A DNA stretch of 64,000 nucleotides, from assembly GCA_023853785.1 (NCBI GenBank), contig JAJIRX010000851.1:186001-250000 (forward strand), written 5' to 3'. Below the pieces are notes generated by a model. The model saw only the letters and a program-made list of their open reading frames with translations. It ran no database searches and was not told the origin of the DNA. The DNA is from Psilocybe azurescens. Its lineage: Eukaryota; Basidiomycota; Agaricomycetes; Agaricales; Agrocybaceae. The translations under genes and the position numbers were made by a program. This document shows, in pieces, positions 11,518 through 21,486 of this stretch; position 1 is the first letter of the stretch, and each line of letters starts with the position of its first letter.

Positions 11518-13439
11518 ATGTTTGCAGGAAATGCATTAGCGGGGGAAATACCATCGGCGGCTCACTACATTATCTCAAAACTGGCATGCGGTAGCGGCAC
11601 GCCACCCCAGAAGGATTGTAGTAGCAATCCCTTGTCTGCGCTAAAGTCTCTTGCACAATGGGCGCTACGTGTCACATCTTCGACGAAACCGCTTTTATCC
11701 AGCCCTCAATATGACAATCGGACGCATCAAAAGTTACCTAAACGGACCTTCTCACTCACGAGGCATGCTTCGGATACCCCGTTCGTGTTCATGATCTGTG
11801 TTTCTTCGGTAACCGTCCAAAACGCCGCTGCAAATGCATCTAGTACCAGACAGGGGACGTCGCTGTTGATAATCTATGCAGTTGATAAACTGGGGACTTT
11901 CGAGTTGGTTGGGTCCCTCTACTTCCGTACCTCCTATCAGGTCTTCGAGACTTCTCCTTGGCGAGTATATTTTGAATCTGCAAAAAGCTGCTTGCTCTCG
12001 CATCCGCGTCAGCGCTCTTTGAAGTGTATTTTCTACTTCCTGGAGACATCCTCATTCTTAAATGCGTTCAAAATTGGTCTCCGAAAGTTCTCGGCGTATA
12101 TCAGCTATGGACTGGAGCGAAGGATTGGATCTCTCTTTGGATTCTTGCGATACAATGGTCCTAGACTCTTGCGAAGCTCCCGGCGAATCGTTCTTGATGT
12201 CGATGATTACCAGATAACACATATTGGACAAGGCGCTTTTGCTGTGATCTCTCGTGTGCTACATCGACCGTCTGGAGAGGTTCGAGTCATGAAACGAATC
12301 ACTTTCGATAAAACTGGACTGGCCGAATATCTTGCAAAAAACGAAGTGGATGCACTCAAGGCGATATCGGGGAATGCATGGTTTCCGCTTTTGCTAAATA
12401 GTTTTGAGGAAGGGAATGAATTTGTTGTAACGATGGTGCGTGGACCACTCTGTCTGATCATCCATGGACAATGAATGACTATCCGCAGCCGTTCTACCAG
12501 CGAGGTGATCTTGCTGGGCTTATCGAGCACAAAGGTTACCTAGGGCGTGAGCTAGCTCGGTTCTACTCAGCGCAGTTGGTAAGTACAAGTATAAACATCA
12601 TATCTTGCCTTTTTTCCCGCATTCATGCGCTTTCCAGGTGCTCGCCATCCACAGCTTGCATAAAGTGGGCATAATTCACAGGGACATCAAAACCGACAAC
12701 ATTTTCCTTGATGAGCAGGGGGAATCTTATCCTCGCAGACCTCGGGCTTGCAGAAAATATTGCGAGCTATGAAGGTGGAGAGGAAATGATGAAGTACTTT
12801 CCCGAATGGTTAGAGGCTAGAGACAAGGGCGGAGATAGCTTTCCTTTCCTGTGGGTGAACCATCGTAATCCTCTAGCGATGATTGGTTCGGCAGGTACGT
12901 TTTGGTACACAGCACCTGAGGTTTTCAGAAAAGAGCGATACTCATTTGGGGTGGACTATTGGTCGGTCGGTGTGATCTATTATGAACTGATTACGGGCCA
13001 TGTAAGGAGGGATATCTGTATTCTATCGCTTTACGAATGCTGATTACTATTGACTCGATTTTAGATACCTTTCAATCATTACAAACCATATCCGGAAAAT
13101 AAAAGGCCTGAGCTTGACTTCAGGATTAAGCCCGGTCAACTAAAAGACGTCGAACATTGGGAGGAAGAAGCGCTGACTGAGGTTCGATCTCTTCGTAATG
13201 ACAGTTGTGCACATTGAATGAAATTTGGCTTGTCAGTTCTTGAATCCTCATCCAGCTTACCGTCCTAGAACCCTGACTGAAATGAAGAACAGTCCAATTT
13301 TCGATGGAGTGTGAGTTATTTTAAGAATGTCTGCTATGCTAGCCTGACATACTCATGCTCATTCAACAGAGATTGGGACAGAGTGTCAAGCAGAGAGATA
13401 CCCGCCCCACTTTTACCTCGACCTTTGAAGGAAGGCTAA
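11518..13439 (+). CDS. AGC-like serine/threonine protein kinase
   Basis: Six exons: 11518-12435, 12489-12578, 12638-13001, 13065-13181, 13237-13310 and 13370-13439. The first about 220 residues have no recognised domain and some hydrophobic stretches. The kinase domain follows, with the glycine loop IGQGAFAVIS, lysine in VMKRI, catalytic HRDIKTDNIFLD, DLG in place of DFG (common in AGC kinases), WYTAPEVF and DYWSVGVIYYEL. It ends with HPAYRP and IFDGVDWDRV, as at the end of AGC domains, so the enzyme looks catalytically competent. One base too many in the run of five G at 12718-12722 shifts the frame between the catalytic loop (EQG) and NLILADLGLAE. A consensus error is the simplest reason. 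The true start could be internal, since the N-terminal extension is unsupported by homology. Confidence 0.82.
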
Positions 13440-14454
13440 CAGAATAGGTGCACGGTAAAATAATGGTTTGGTAGTCCGGTTTGTAGAAGCAATCGATGAA
13501 CTGGACTACCATTTGAGAAATATAAAGAAGTTATAGTAAAGGGACGGCATCTGTTGTCATACCTTATTGATGACTCTCAATACCCAATTACAAGTGATAT
13601 CGAACACTTACATGCAACTTGCAAGTACCTGTACAATTGGACAAACGCTACGTGACATAATGCTGAGTATTCACCATTGGTCGGTACCGTAGATCCGTAC
13701 GCCACCATTCATGACTTACTATTTTGAGTAATTGACAAACTTTACCTGGTGGCAGTCGGCGGCGGCGCTCTACCGCACCTTCGTTTATACATTCAACGGG
13801 GATTGTTTTGAAAGTCAAATCAAGAGGTCGAAGGGTTTCGCGGCTTAGTTACCTGGGCCTGTCTCTACTATTAGCCCTGTCAATGATCAAGTGACATCTG
13901 AACCCATTTCCCATGGTCTAATTTTTGGATCTGTCGAGGTAGAAACTCACACCAGGCTCCGTCCTTTAACTCCCTCATATTAAATCTACGACTGACATAG
14001 AAAAACTTGGATCAGTATCTTTGGTATCGAGCAGCTTGGAGGCTAGATTCAAGTATGAAATCCTTGCAGATTAGAGAACATGGCTGAAGATTCTTTAATC
14101 ACTGATTGATACAAAGCTACTAGCGATCATTGGTTTTTTTATGGCGTCTTCTTGATGTAACAAACCATCTTCTGAAGTTTCAGCTAAATGCAGACTCGGG
14201 CCAGTGGCACTTTCTCTGGGGTAGGATAGTCGTTATATAAAGGGTCGCTTGGTGAGTTAATTCATCTTCATTTGTTCTCTTGATCACTTTCCTCATGATA
14301 TACGAGCGCTGAACGCTAGTGTTGAGCGTACGCACTTACTCCAGCTAGCTCAAGGCATCAAAGGTCCCCAATATGGCCAATCCTTCAGTCAACTGTACGC
14401 CGACTATAGACATACCCAACCCATGTGCTCCCATGGCGTTTCTTCCCCCCTCAG
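13440..14454. other. Intergenic, no supported gene
   Basis: About 1 kb between two plus-strand genes, with no long or domain-bearing frame. A 35-codon frame begins with an ATG at 14373 and overlaps the start of the next gene in another frame. It could act as an upstream ORF if it lies within that mRNA, but this is conjecture. Confidence 0.4.
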
Positions 14455-15684
14455 ATGGCATTCCAGGCGACAATAACTAGTTTCTTGGTCGCATTATCTC
14501 TTGGAGTGAGTGTAATATCGACTTGTTGTACACAATATATTAAGAATCGCTTTCGAAACAGGCTTTAATTTGGGATATCTTACCAAACCTAGGGGAAGAA
14601 TATCAGCTTCTATTCAAGAGACGCTTTCAGTTATGTACTGTGGTATACTTTCTTTCACGGTGAATACACCCCGCGTCATTGAATGTGAATACCACTAAAA
14701 ATACCTCTGGAACTGTAGAATATCAACGGTCATTTATCTTATCGGCGTGAACGTTGTTCAGATGAGTCCGTTGATGTTTCAAATCGTAACATTCTTTCAT
14801 TTAATCAATCCTTTTCAGGCATCCAAATAGGCAACTGCCGACAATTATTCAACTTCCTGAGCGCCTGTTTCGTAATATCACACGCAACCACAGCATTTCT
14901 TCTTTACTTTCGTGTATGTGCCGTTTACAGCATGAATCGCTCAGCTGTGGCTTTCTTTGGAATTTGCTGGATCGGAGTCATCATCGGATCTGCCACTATT
15001 TTTGGGCCTTCGAAGGAGTACACGTTGGACCCACACAATTCTGCACCGCAATGCTTAAACACGAGTATATCATTGCAACCTCCGGCGCCGATCTTATTAA
15101 CGACACCCTCGTATTTGGGGCAATCGTGTATAAGCTAGGCGTTTCGAACCTTCGACGGGGAGGACCGCTCCTTGGCAAGCCTTCACCATCAGCTTCCTGC
15201 AGGATAGTCAGATGTATTACTTGTAAGTGCTTTCAAGATGTTTTCACTCAGTATACCGTCTGTATCTCTGACATTATGACATGTTTTCTACTCGGATAGA
15301 ATTTCTGTGATCACCAATTTTATCACTATTGTCATTTTCTTCGCAGTCAAAACCCCGTCGGATTCGTTGTTCAGAATAATGATGATTATTCCGGACACGA
15401 CTATTCTAAATATTATGGCTTGTAGGGTCTATAGGAACGTTAAGTTTGGGCGACATACCCAAGTTTCCTTTACTCAGCCCAGTTTGGCCGCTCATGCGAC
15501 CGATCCCATCCACTTCAATCCGAATGATTCTGATGGCGATGCTGCAGGAACAGAAACTCCGAGCCCGAAATATATTGTATCGAGCTTGGGGCACTCGCAA
15601 TCTGGAGACCTCGATGTAGAGAAAAGGGGCCCATCGCCTATGGGAATCGAGGTCACCAAAGTAATTGAATTGATGCGAGATTGA
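14455..15684 (+). CDS. Multi-span membrane protein of an Agaricomycete-specific family
   Basis: The exons from 14455 splice in frame through GALIWDILPNLGEEYQLLFK, a second exon ending FLSR, and a third joining a long hydrophobic exon that contains HATTAFLLYFRVCAVY. Later parts read VGPTQFC, LINDTLVFGAIVYKLG, FLQDSQMYYL, ITNFITIVIFFA and IMACRVYRNVKFG. These blocks, in this order, are the hallmark of a large uncharacterised mushroom membrane-protein family with about six or seven helices and a polar C-terminal tail. Function is unknown. Two one-base losses are needed to join the blocks: near the T run 14999-15003, and near 15177-15181 before FLQDSQ. Both could be consensus errors, but two slips leave open a young pseudogene. 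Confidence 0.7.
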
Positions 15685-15869
15685 CAAATATCGATGTCAT
15701 TTTCTGATTTTTTTGGCGATTGCGATATGTAGCAGTAACCATGCTTCTATGACTCTCAACGAATACTGCACTTTAAACGAACATCATCTCCATACATTGT
15801 ACAGTATCTGTAATGCAGGCCATTGTACATAGCGCTCTGGATAGTTCACAATATGTACATTATTTCTTT

Positions 15870-16719
15870 TTACCAAGGGACCTCCTGTCCTTCCCAGTTA
15901 AAGAATTTGCCGGTTGGGCCGTCTGCGCCCAACAGTGCATAAGGTACTAGCGCCTTAGCGCCTTCCTCCAGGGTCTTTCCACCAGCAATGAAATTATTCA
16001 ATTTAGACGCCACCATACCAGGCGTAACCGCATTGACTTTGAACCCTTCACCCCTCAATTCCTGGGCCAATGACACTGTGTACGAGTTGACTGCGGCCTT
16101 GCTTGACTGATATGCGACAAATTTCGCTCGGGTGCCAGGCCTCGACTGAAGAGTGCTGGATCCCAGGCCGCTCGAGACGTTCAAAATGATGGGTAGAGGG
16201 GATTTCCTCAGTAGAGGAATAAAGGTTGTTGTTGTTTGGATTAATCCAAAGACGTTCGTATTGTATACGTCCCGAATAACATCGACGGCAATGACTGAGG
16301 CACTCTGGTTACTAACGTCGGCTCTGGCGATTGCGGCGTTATTGACAAGAACATCCAATTTCCCTTCCGCCTTTTCAATGATTTCCTTCGCACGTTCGAT
16401 AGAGTCAGGAATTGTCACGTCGATAAAAATATATTTGACATTTGTGAGCCCCCTTCGGTGAAGAGTCCCCCTTGATTACCCGTGAGTATCAGCAGACAGG
16501 TAATGGAAAAGCAAACGCACTCAGCCTCTTTACCGGCTACCTCATTTCTGGCTCCGAGATAAACGACGTGTCCTTGCTCGGCCAAGAGGCGCACCAGCTC
16601 ATAGCCTATGCTGGAATTACTTCCTGTGTTGCCCAACAGTAAGTGTCGTGACCGACAGCTAGTACGATCACATACTAAGAGATCGTTGTCATACCTGTAA
16701 TAAGTATGACTTTGGACAT
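15870..16719 (-). CDS. Short-chain dehydrogenase/reductase, array copy 1
   Basis: Three exons, starting at 16719 with MSKVILITG, rebuild an uninterrupted NAD(P)-dependent SDR of about 240 aa. Motifs: the dinucleotide-binding TGSNSSIG (TGxxxGIG variant with Ser for the second Gly), LVNNAAIA for NNAG, NVSSGLGS carrying the catalytic Ser, and the active-site YQSSK. The C-terminus is NWEGQEVPW. No frameshift was found. It heads a tandem array with two related copies downstream on the same strand that share the same intron layout. The family resembles fungal carbonyl-reductase-like SDRs. The substrate cannot be told from sequence. Confidence 0.9.
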
Positions 16720-17269
16720 TGGCTACGTTGGGGGGATGGTATGTATCTTTTGTGACAGATTCAAAAGCCAAGGTATAGAGCTATTTTATATGATTCCAAC
16801 AGGCATCTTGACCAGGGAGTTGCGTCGGCTATCCTAGTAACACAGATTTGTCAAACGTTTTGCCTCCGATCGAAACTTCAGATGAGATCATGTCAGCCTT
16901 TACCGAGCAACAGCAACAAATTCTTAGGCAGCACTGTAGATTCCTAAGACGCGCAAAGTGCTTGTTTTGAGAAGCGTTTATCCAATGTACTGTCCTATAT
17001 TATCTAATAATTACATTCAATCTACATGCTTAATATTTACCTACATATCTTAATGGTTTTCATCACCTCCCTGCTATATCCGACGGATAAGACGATCCAT
17101 TGGCGGATGCGTCGATCCAGGAAGGGAAAGCGTGGAAATTATTGACAGGCTTCGGTAAACCCGTTTATGACTAATATAAAATATAAAAAGTTATGACTCA
17201 AGCAATCCATTTGACAAGTTATGTACTAGTCACAGACTCAGGTTGAACCCATTGAGGTTCGTCAATGAC
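16720..17269. other. Intergenic between SDR copies 1 and 2
   Basis: AT-rich spacer of about 550 bp holding the presumed promoter of SDR copy 1 and the 3' flank of copy 2. No other feature was seen. Confidence 0.45.
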
Positions 17270-17972
17270 CCGTAAAAATATAGTGTGTGTCTACTAAAAA
17301 TAGACACTGTGGACAACAACCTATTTGATTTGTACTGGCGTTTGTTGCCAAAAGAACGTGCCAGCATTCTATATACCATTGCCATCCCTCGCCCTTGCTG
17401 TTGAAGAACTTGCCTGTCGATCCATTCTTATCCAGCAACACAAAGGGCAATAAGGCATGTGCACCCTCCCTTCACTGTCTTGGCCCCAGGACCGAAGCCA
17501 TTTAACTTGGTGGTGGCGGTAGAGTATATCCAGGCGTAACAGCGTTGACTTTAACTCCTTCTTCGCTCAATTGAGCAAGAATAATGATGTACGATTTTAC
17601 GGCAACTTTGCTCGCATTGTACCCAACGAAATGGCCATATGCCTCAGGTGCAGCTTGATGTGTATTGGACGCAAGATCGCTATAAACACACGATGACGCC
17701 TTGAGTGGATTTTCGCAAGAGGGGAACGAACGTGATGGTGGTTTGGATGAGGCGAGAAATTGGTTTCCATAACCTCCCGAATGACAAGAAGTGAGATGGG
17801 TAGTGCGGTTTGATCAAGTTCTAATTTGCCAATCCCTGCATTGTTGACGAGTACGTCGAGCTTCCCTTCAGCGGCTTCAATAGAAGATTTGGCAGCTTCG
17901 ATCGAAGATGCATTTATTACATCTAGCAGAACAAATTTGAGTCTTGAATCCCTCTGCGTGGAGTTGAAAGTA

Positions 17973-18204
17973 CTGTACCATTTCGTTCAATTCGGCAGGC
18001 ACCGTGACCCGTGACACGTCTGACGAACTTTTAGTTTCGGCAAATTACCATATATGGCGGTAAAATGATGTTAAAAGCGCCGAAGGCGCCAAAAAATAGT
18101 GAAAACTGGCCAAAATACATGACTTTTACCGTGACATCTGCTCGTTTTCGGCGCTTTGAAGGGCACCGTGACGCGTGACTGCCGAATTGAAGGAAATGGT
18201 ACAG
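17973..18204. mobile_element. 232-bp TA-flanked inverted-repeat element (MITE)
   Basis: Ends are 24-nt terminal inverted repeats starting CTGTACCATTTC and differing at one base, at 17973-17996 and 18181-18204. Both ends are flanked by TA (17971-17972 and 18205-18206), the target duplication typical of Tc1/mariner-type insertions. Just inside each end a GGCACCGTGAC-type motif recurs in direct orientation (about 17998 and 18162), and ACCGTGAC appears again near 18128. There is no coding capacity. It lies in the intron 2/exon 3 boundary of SDR copy 2. Confidence 0.8.
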
Positions 18205-18206
18205 TA

Positions 18207-18650
18207 CCCGCAGGCGGGTACGTCGTCTCGTGAGAAGGAGACGCCGTCACGTGTATATTCTTCCACCAGCTTTTTCTCCGTACTCACTCTAAGTCGTACC
18301 ACGACCGACTGCGTAGGCATTCGATACGATTCTCTTTACCATTCATCACCTACCAGACTTCTCAAATTCTTGCCCACCCATCCCTTTCATTTTGCATGAT
18401 TCTTACCTTATTTACAAGTCCATATATATAATAGGTAGAGTAGAATACCATGGTGATGCGAAGAGGGGTCACCCTTCAGCATCGCCATCAGTCCTCTACG
18501 CCCTAGAGATGATGCCGCCGACCTCTCCACCTCTCACCTACTATCTTACAACTTCCCTTTAATTACGAGGCGCGACGCACCGTCCTCGAGATTATCCCTG
18601 TGAAATAATTGTTGAGATTGGCCGATGCGTTCAGATGTTAACACGCTCAC
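18207..18650. other. Unexplained 440-bp insertion in SDR copy 2 intron
   Basis: This stretch lies between the 232-bp element and exon 2 of the disrupted SDR. Paralogous introns here are about 60 bp, so most of it is probably inserted sequence. It has no coding potential and no inverted ends that I could find. It may be a fragment of another transposon. Confidence 0.4.
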
Positions 18651-18839
18651 TTGGCCTCAGTTTCAGCGATGTCATTCCTTGCTCCTATATAGACGATGTG
18701 ACCACGCTCAGCGAGCCGCACGAGTTCCAGGCCTATCCCAGAACTACTGCCTAAAAACGTCATAGGGTGTCAATTGCTGCCCATTGTAGAGAAAAAGACA
18801 TTATAAGCGCTTGCCAGTTACAAGAATGATTTTGGACAT

Positions 18840-19164
18840 AGTGATCTGAATCTTTGGTAAGCAGGACTGAAAGTCCGTTATTTTGAGGATGATGTGCCAT
18901 CTTTCAACGTATTAATTGATCGACTAGATCTCATCTCGTCTCATCTCACCTCACGACGAGGACAAGCGAGAAGAAACAACGCAATGACAGGGCAAGTAGA
19001 ATCAAGCAGAAAGATCATTGAAGGGACAAGGCCCAAGCTGTCGCGTTGCGGCTTGCCATGATTCAAGATTTGAAAGAGAGCATCAAGCTCAACTGCGTCT
19101 ACATACTCAGTCGATTCCTCCTAAGCGTGCATTTTACACAATGACAAAAAACCAAATACTCTAT
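18840..19164. other. Intergenic between SDR copies 2 and 3
   Basis: About 325 bp. A stretch near 18920-18960 contains several ATCTCATCTC-like short direct repeats. The promoter of SDR copy 2 and the 3' flank of copy 3 should lie here. No gene is supported. Confidence 0.4.
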
Positions 19165-20006
19165 TTACCACGGGAATTCGTTGCCATTCCCGTCGAAGAA
19201 TTTTCCAGTTGGGCCATCCTTGTCCAGCAATGCAAACGGCAACAGCGACTCAGCGCCTTCCTTTTCAGTCTTACCACCGGGTGCATGGAAGTTTAGCTTG
19301 GTGGTCGTGAAGCCAGGTGTGACCGCGTTTACTTTGATCCCTTCATCCTTCAATTCGTAGGCCAAGGCGATTGTGTAAGAGTTCATCGCGGCTTTGCTGG
19401 TGTTGTACGCGACGACATGTAGTGCAGAATCAGGACGAGCCATGAAGGTGTTGGAGGCCATGTCCGAGCTGACGTTTAAGATAACGCCTTGGGAGGATTT
19501 GCGGATGAGGGAAGGAAAGCGATGGTTGTTTGAACGAGTCCGAAGAAGTTAGTTTCCATTGCGTCTCGAAGAACAGGGATCTCGACGGATGTGGCCTTCT
19601 GACTAGCCTCCATCTTGCTAATCCCTGCATTGTTGATGAGGACGTCGAGCTTGCCCTCAGCTTTCTCGATCGTTTCTTTAGCCGCTTCGACGGTCGCGAT
19701 TTGCGTTACGTCGAGTTGGATAAAATTGACTGTCTTGAGTCCTTCAGCGTTCAATCTCTCCCTATAGATTAACACTGCGTTAGGAAATCGGTGAATATCT
19801 GATAACAGTAGAGAACTTACTGCGCTTCCTTGCCGGAGACCGGATTTCTAGATCCCAGATACACGACATGGCCTTTCTCTGCTAACAGACGCACAAGTGA
19901 CAGCCCTATGCCGGCATTTCCACCTACAGAATGCAATGTCGATCAGTTATCTGTTCACAAGTTGAATGAAAGATGGCTTACCAGTTACGAGTATGACTTT
20001 AGACAT
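19165..20006 (-). CDS. Short-chain dehydrogenase/reductase, array copy 3
   Basis: Starts at 20006 with MSKVILVTG and runs through TGGNAGIG, LDVLINNAGISK, NVSSDMAS, the active-site YNTSK, VNAVTPGF and a C-terminus ending FDGNGNEFPW. Introns sit where they do in copy 1. Length is about 240 aa. One base is missing in the GGG run at 19509-19511 (CCC on the coding strand), which breaks FLPLIRKSS from the upstream frame. All catalytic residues are otherwise present, so I treat this as a probable consensus error in a working gene rather than decay. The substrate is unknown. It is the closest relative of the broken copy 2. Confidence 0.85.
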
Positions 20007-20834
20007 CGTGCGTTATCTTGGTTTGTACGAGCTCCTGCCTTTAATTAGAGGGACTTTTCTGACAATCACTTATGATGTAGATGTCGAGGTTTTATAGATA
20101 TTGTGCAAAGGTCGATCCGCTGTTGCCGATGTCTTAGAAGAATAGGAATACTAGATAGTATGAATTGTGAGCCATGTGCAAAAACCCTAGGCCCATTCTC
20201 AAAATGGCCCAACCCTGTCTCTATAGCTATATTTGGTAGCGTTTGACGTCATTCAGAATGACAGAGATCCTATTTGGGGAGGCGCAATGGCCCTCCAATT
20301 ACCAACAAACGCTCGCTTAAGGCTGCTTAAGGGCGTGTGACGAGAATCTTGGAATGTAATGAGGGGTTTTCAATGAGCTGGAAGCAAGCTTGAAGACATG
20401 CCGAAAGGTGACGCAAGGGTTTGCCTTAGACTTCAGCGCTTCAGCATTACTTGGAAGTTTGTGTGCCGGAGGGTGACGCAAAAGGTTCAGGCTCTGCATT
20501 ATTCAGCATACAGCATGGCTTCATTTGGACTTAGTCTCTCCTAGACAGACCATGATATAAGTGAAGTGTGGATGAGTTCACGTTATATGTTTGGACTCTT
20601 CCTAGAGCAAAGTCGATCCTTCAGACACTACATACTGCTACTACTCACATGCCCTCTGCTAAATATAAACTCAATGACGATCAATCTTTCTAAACCGAAC
20701 ACTGGTGTTCAAAGCATTTGTGCCCAGTTGGTCTTGCTACTGTCAACTTGACGAGTACAATTGGACACCCACAAACCGGACATTCCTGTCCATCGTGTAA
20801 CATCAACCGATGCAATTGAGATGCATCTTTATTG
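20007..20834. other. Intergenic, no supported gene
   Basis: Promoter side of SDR copy 3, followed by sequence without coding signals. It contains the loosely repeated phrase GGTGACGCAA at about 20406 and 20471. No recognisable gene. Confidence 0.45.
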
Positions 20835-20836
20835 TA

Positions 20837-21484
20837 CAGTATACTAACTCTCCTTGGGACACTGATGTTCCTTGGAACAAATTGAAATTCCGAGCCCAAA
20901 TCTTATTCAAAACACTTAATTTTTGGTAAACTTATTTATGCAGTATAGATACATGTTCAGGCTAAATTTCATAGCGATTGGATAACTTCCCCAGGTTCTA
21001 GATCGAAATATGATAGAGAATGTGGGTATATTTGACTGCAAAACTTTTCTCTCATGACTTTGTGCCATTTTGGTTTGGATTTTTGGCAATGTTTTCACAC
21101 ATTCAGAAAGCTCTTATTTTCCTTTTTCCAATACACCTTGAATGGTAAGGATCCGGTCAAAATTGACCTCAGAATGTATCGACTTTGGTGTCAGCGTGAC
21201 GATCTGATGGGATTTGCACTGGTTCACAGATGAGCGTGACATTTTTGATGCGCGGAAACACGGTTGTAAAGGCTTGGGCCACACTGTCCCAAGAACCGTC
21301 AGTGTGACGTTTTGACATCCCCAGTAATCGTTGTACATTGCACCAAAACCCCCGCTTTTTCGTCCCAAAAATTTATCAGCAGGTGTATACAAAGTTCCTC
21401 CATGACCCGATGTAAAAATATTTAAGAGTTATTAGGTGAAAAAACTCAGGACAAAATGCTGTCCCAAGGAACGTCAGTATACTG
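20837..21484. mobile_element. 648-bp TA-flanked inverted-repeat element, Tc1/mariner or pogo-like
   Basis: Ends form 25-nt terminal inverted repeats beginning CAGTATACT and ending CCTTGGGACA, matching at 22 of 25 positions. Each is bordered by TA (20835-20836 and 21485-21486), as expected for Tc1/mariner-superfamily insertions. A sub-terminal copy of the TGTCCCAAG-AC-GTCAGTGTGAC-like end sequence occurs inside at about 21286, possibly a transposase-binding repeat. The only internal frame, 92 codons on the minus strand at 21114-21392, has no transposase motif that I can see. The element is therefore non-autonomous or decayed. Confidence 0.8.
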
Positions 21485-21486
21485 TA

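Larger units (their letters stand above)
17390..18839 (-). pseudogene. Short-chain dehydrogenase, array copy 2, disrupted
   Basis: Exons 1-2 (18839 to 18651) encode MSKIILVTG and SSSGIGLELV. The rest (about 18000 to 17390) encodes LDVLVNNAGIGKLEL, the active-site YNASKVAVKSYI, EGVKVNAVTPGY and FVLLDKNGSTGKFFNSKG. The frame changes several times, including a multi-base change around VTPGY-TKLNG, and the usual stop after the final PW is lost. About 640 bp of foreign sequence sits where paralogues have an intron of some 60 bp. It includes a 232-bp inverted-repeat element ending a few bases from exon 3, which would remove the normal splice acceptor. Not expected to make a working enzyme. Confidence 0.82.
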
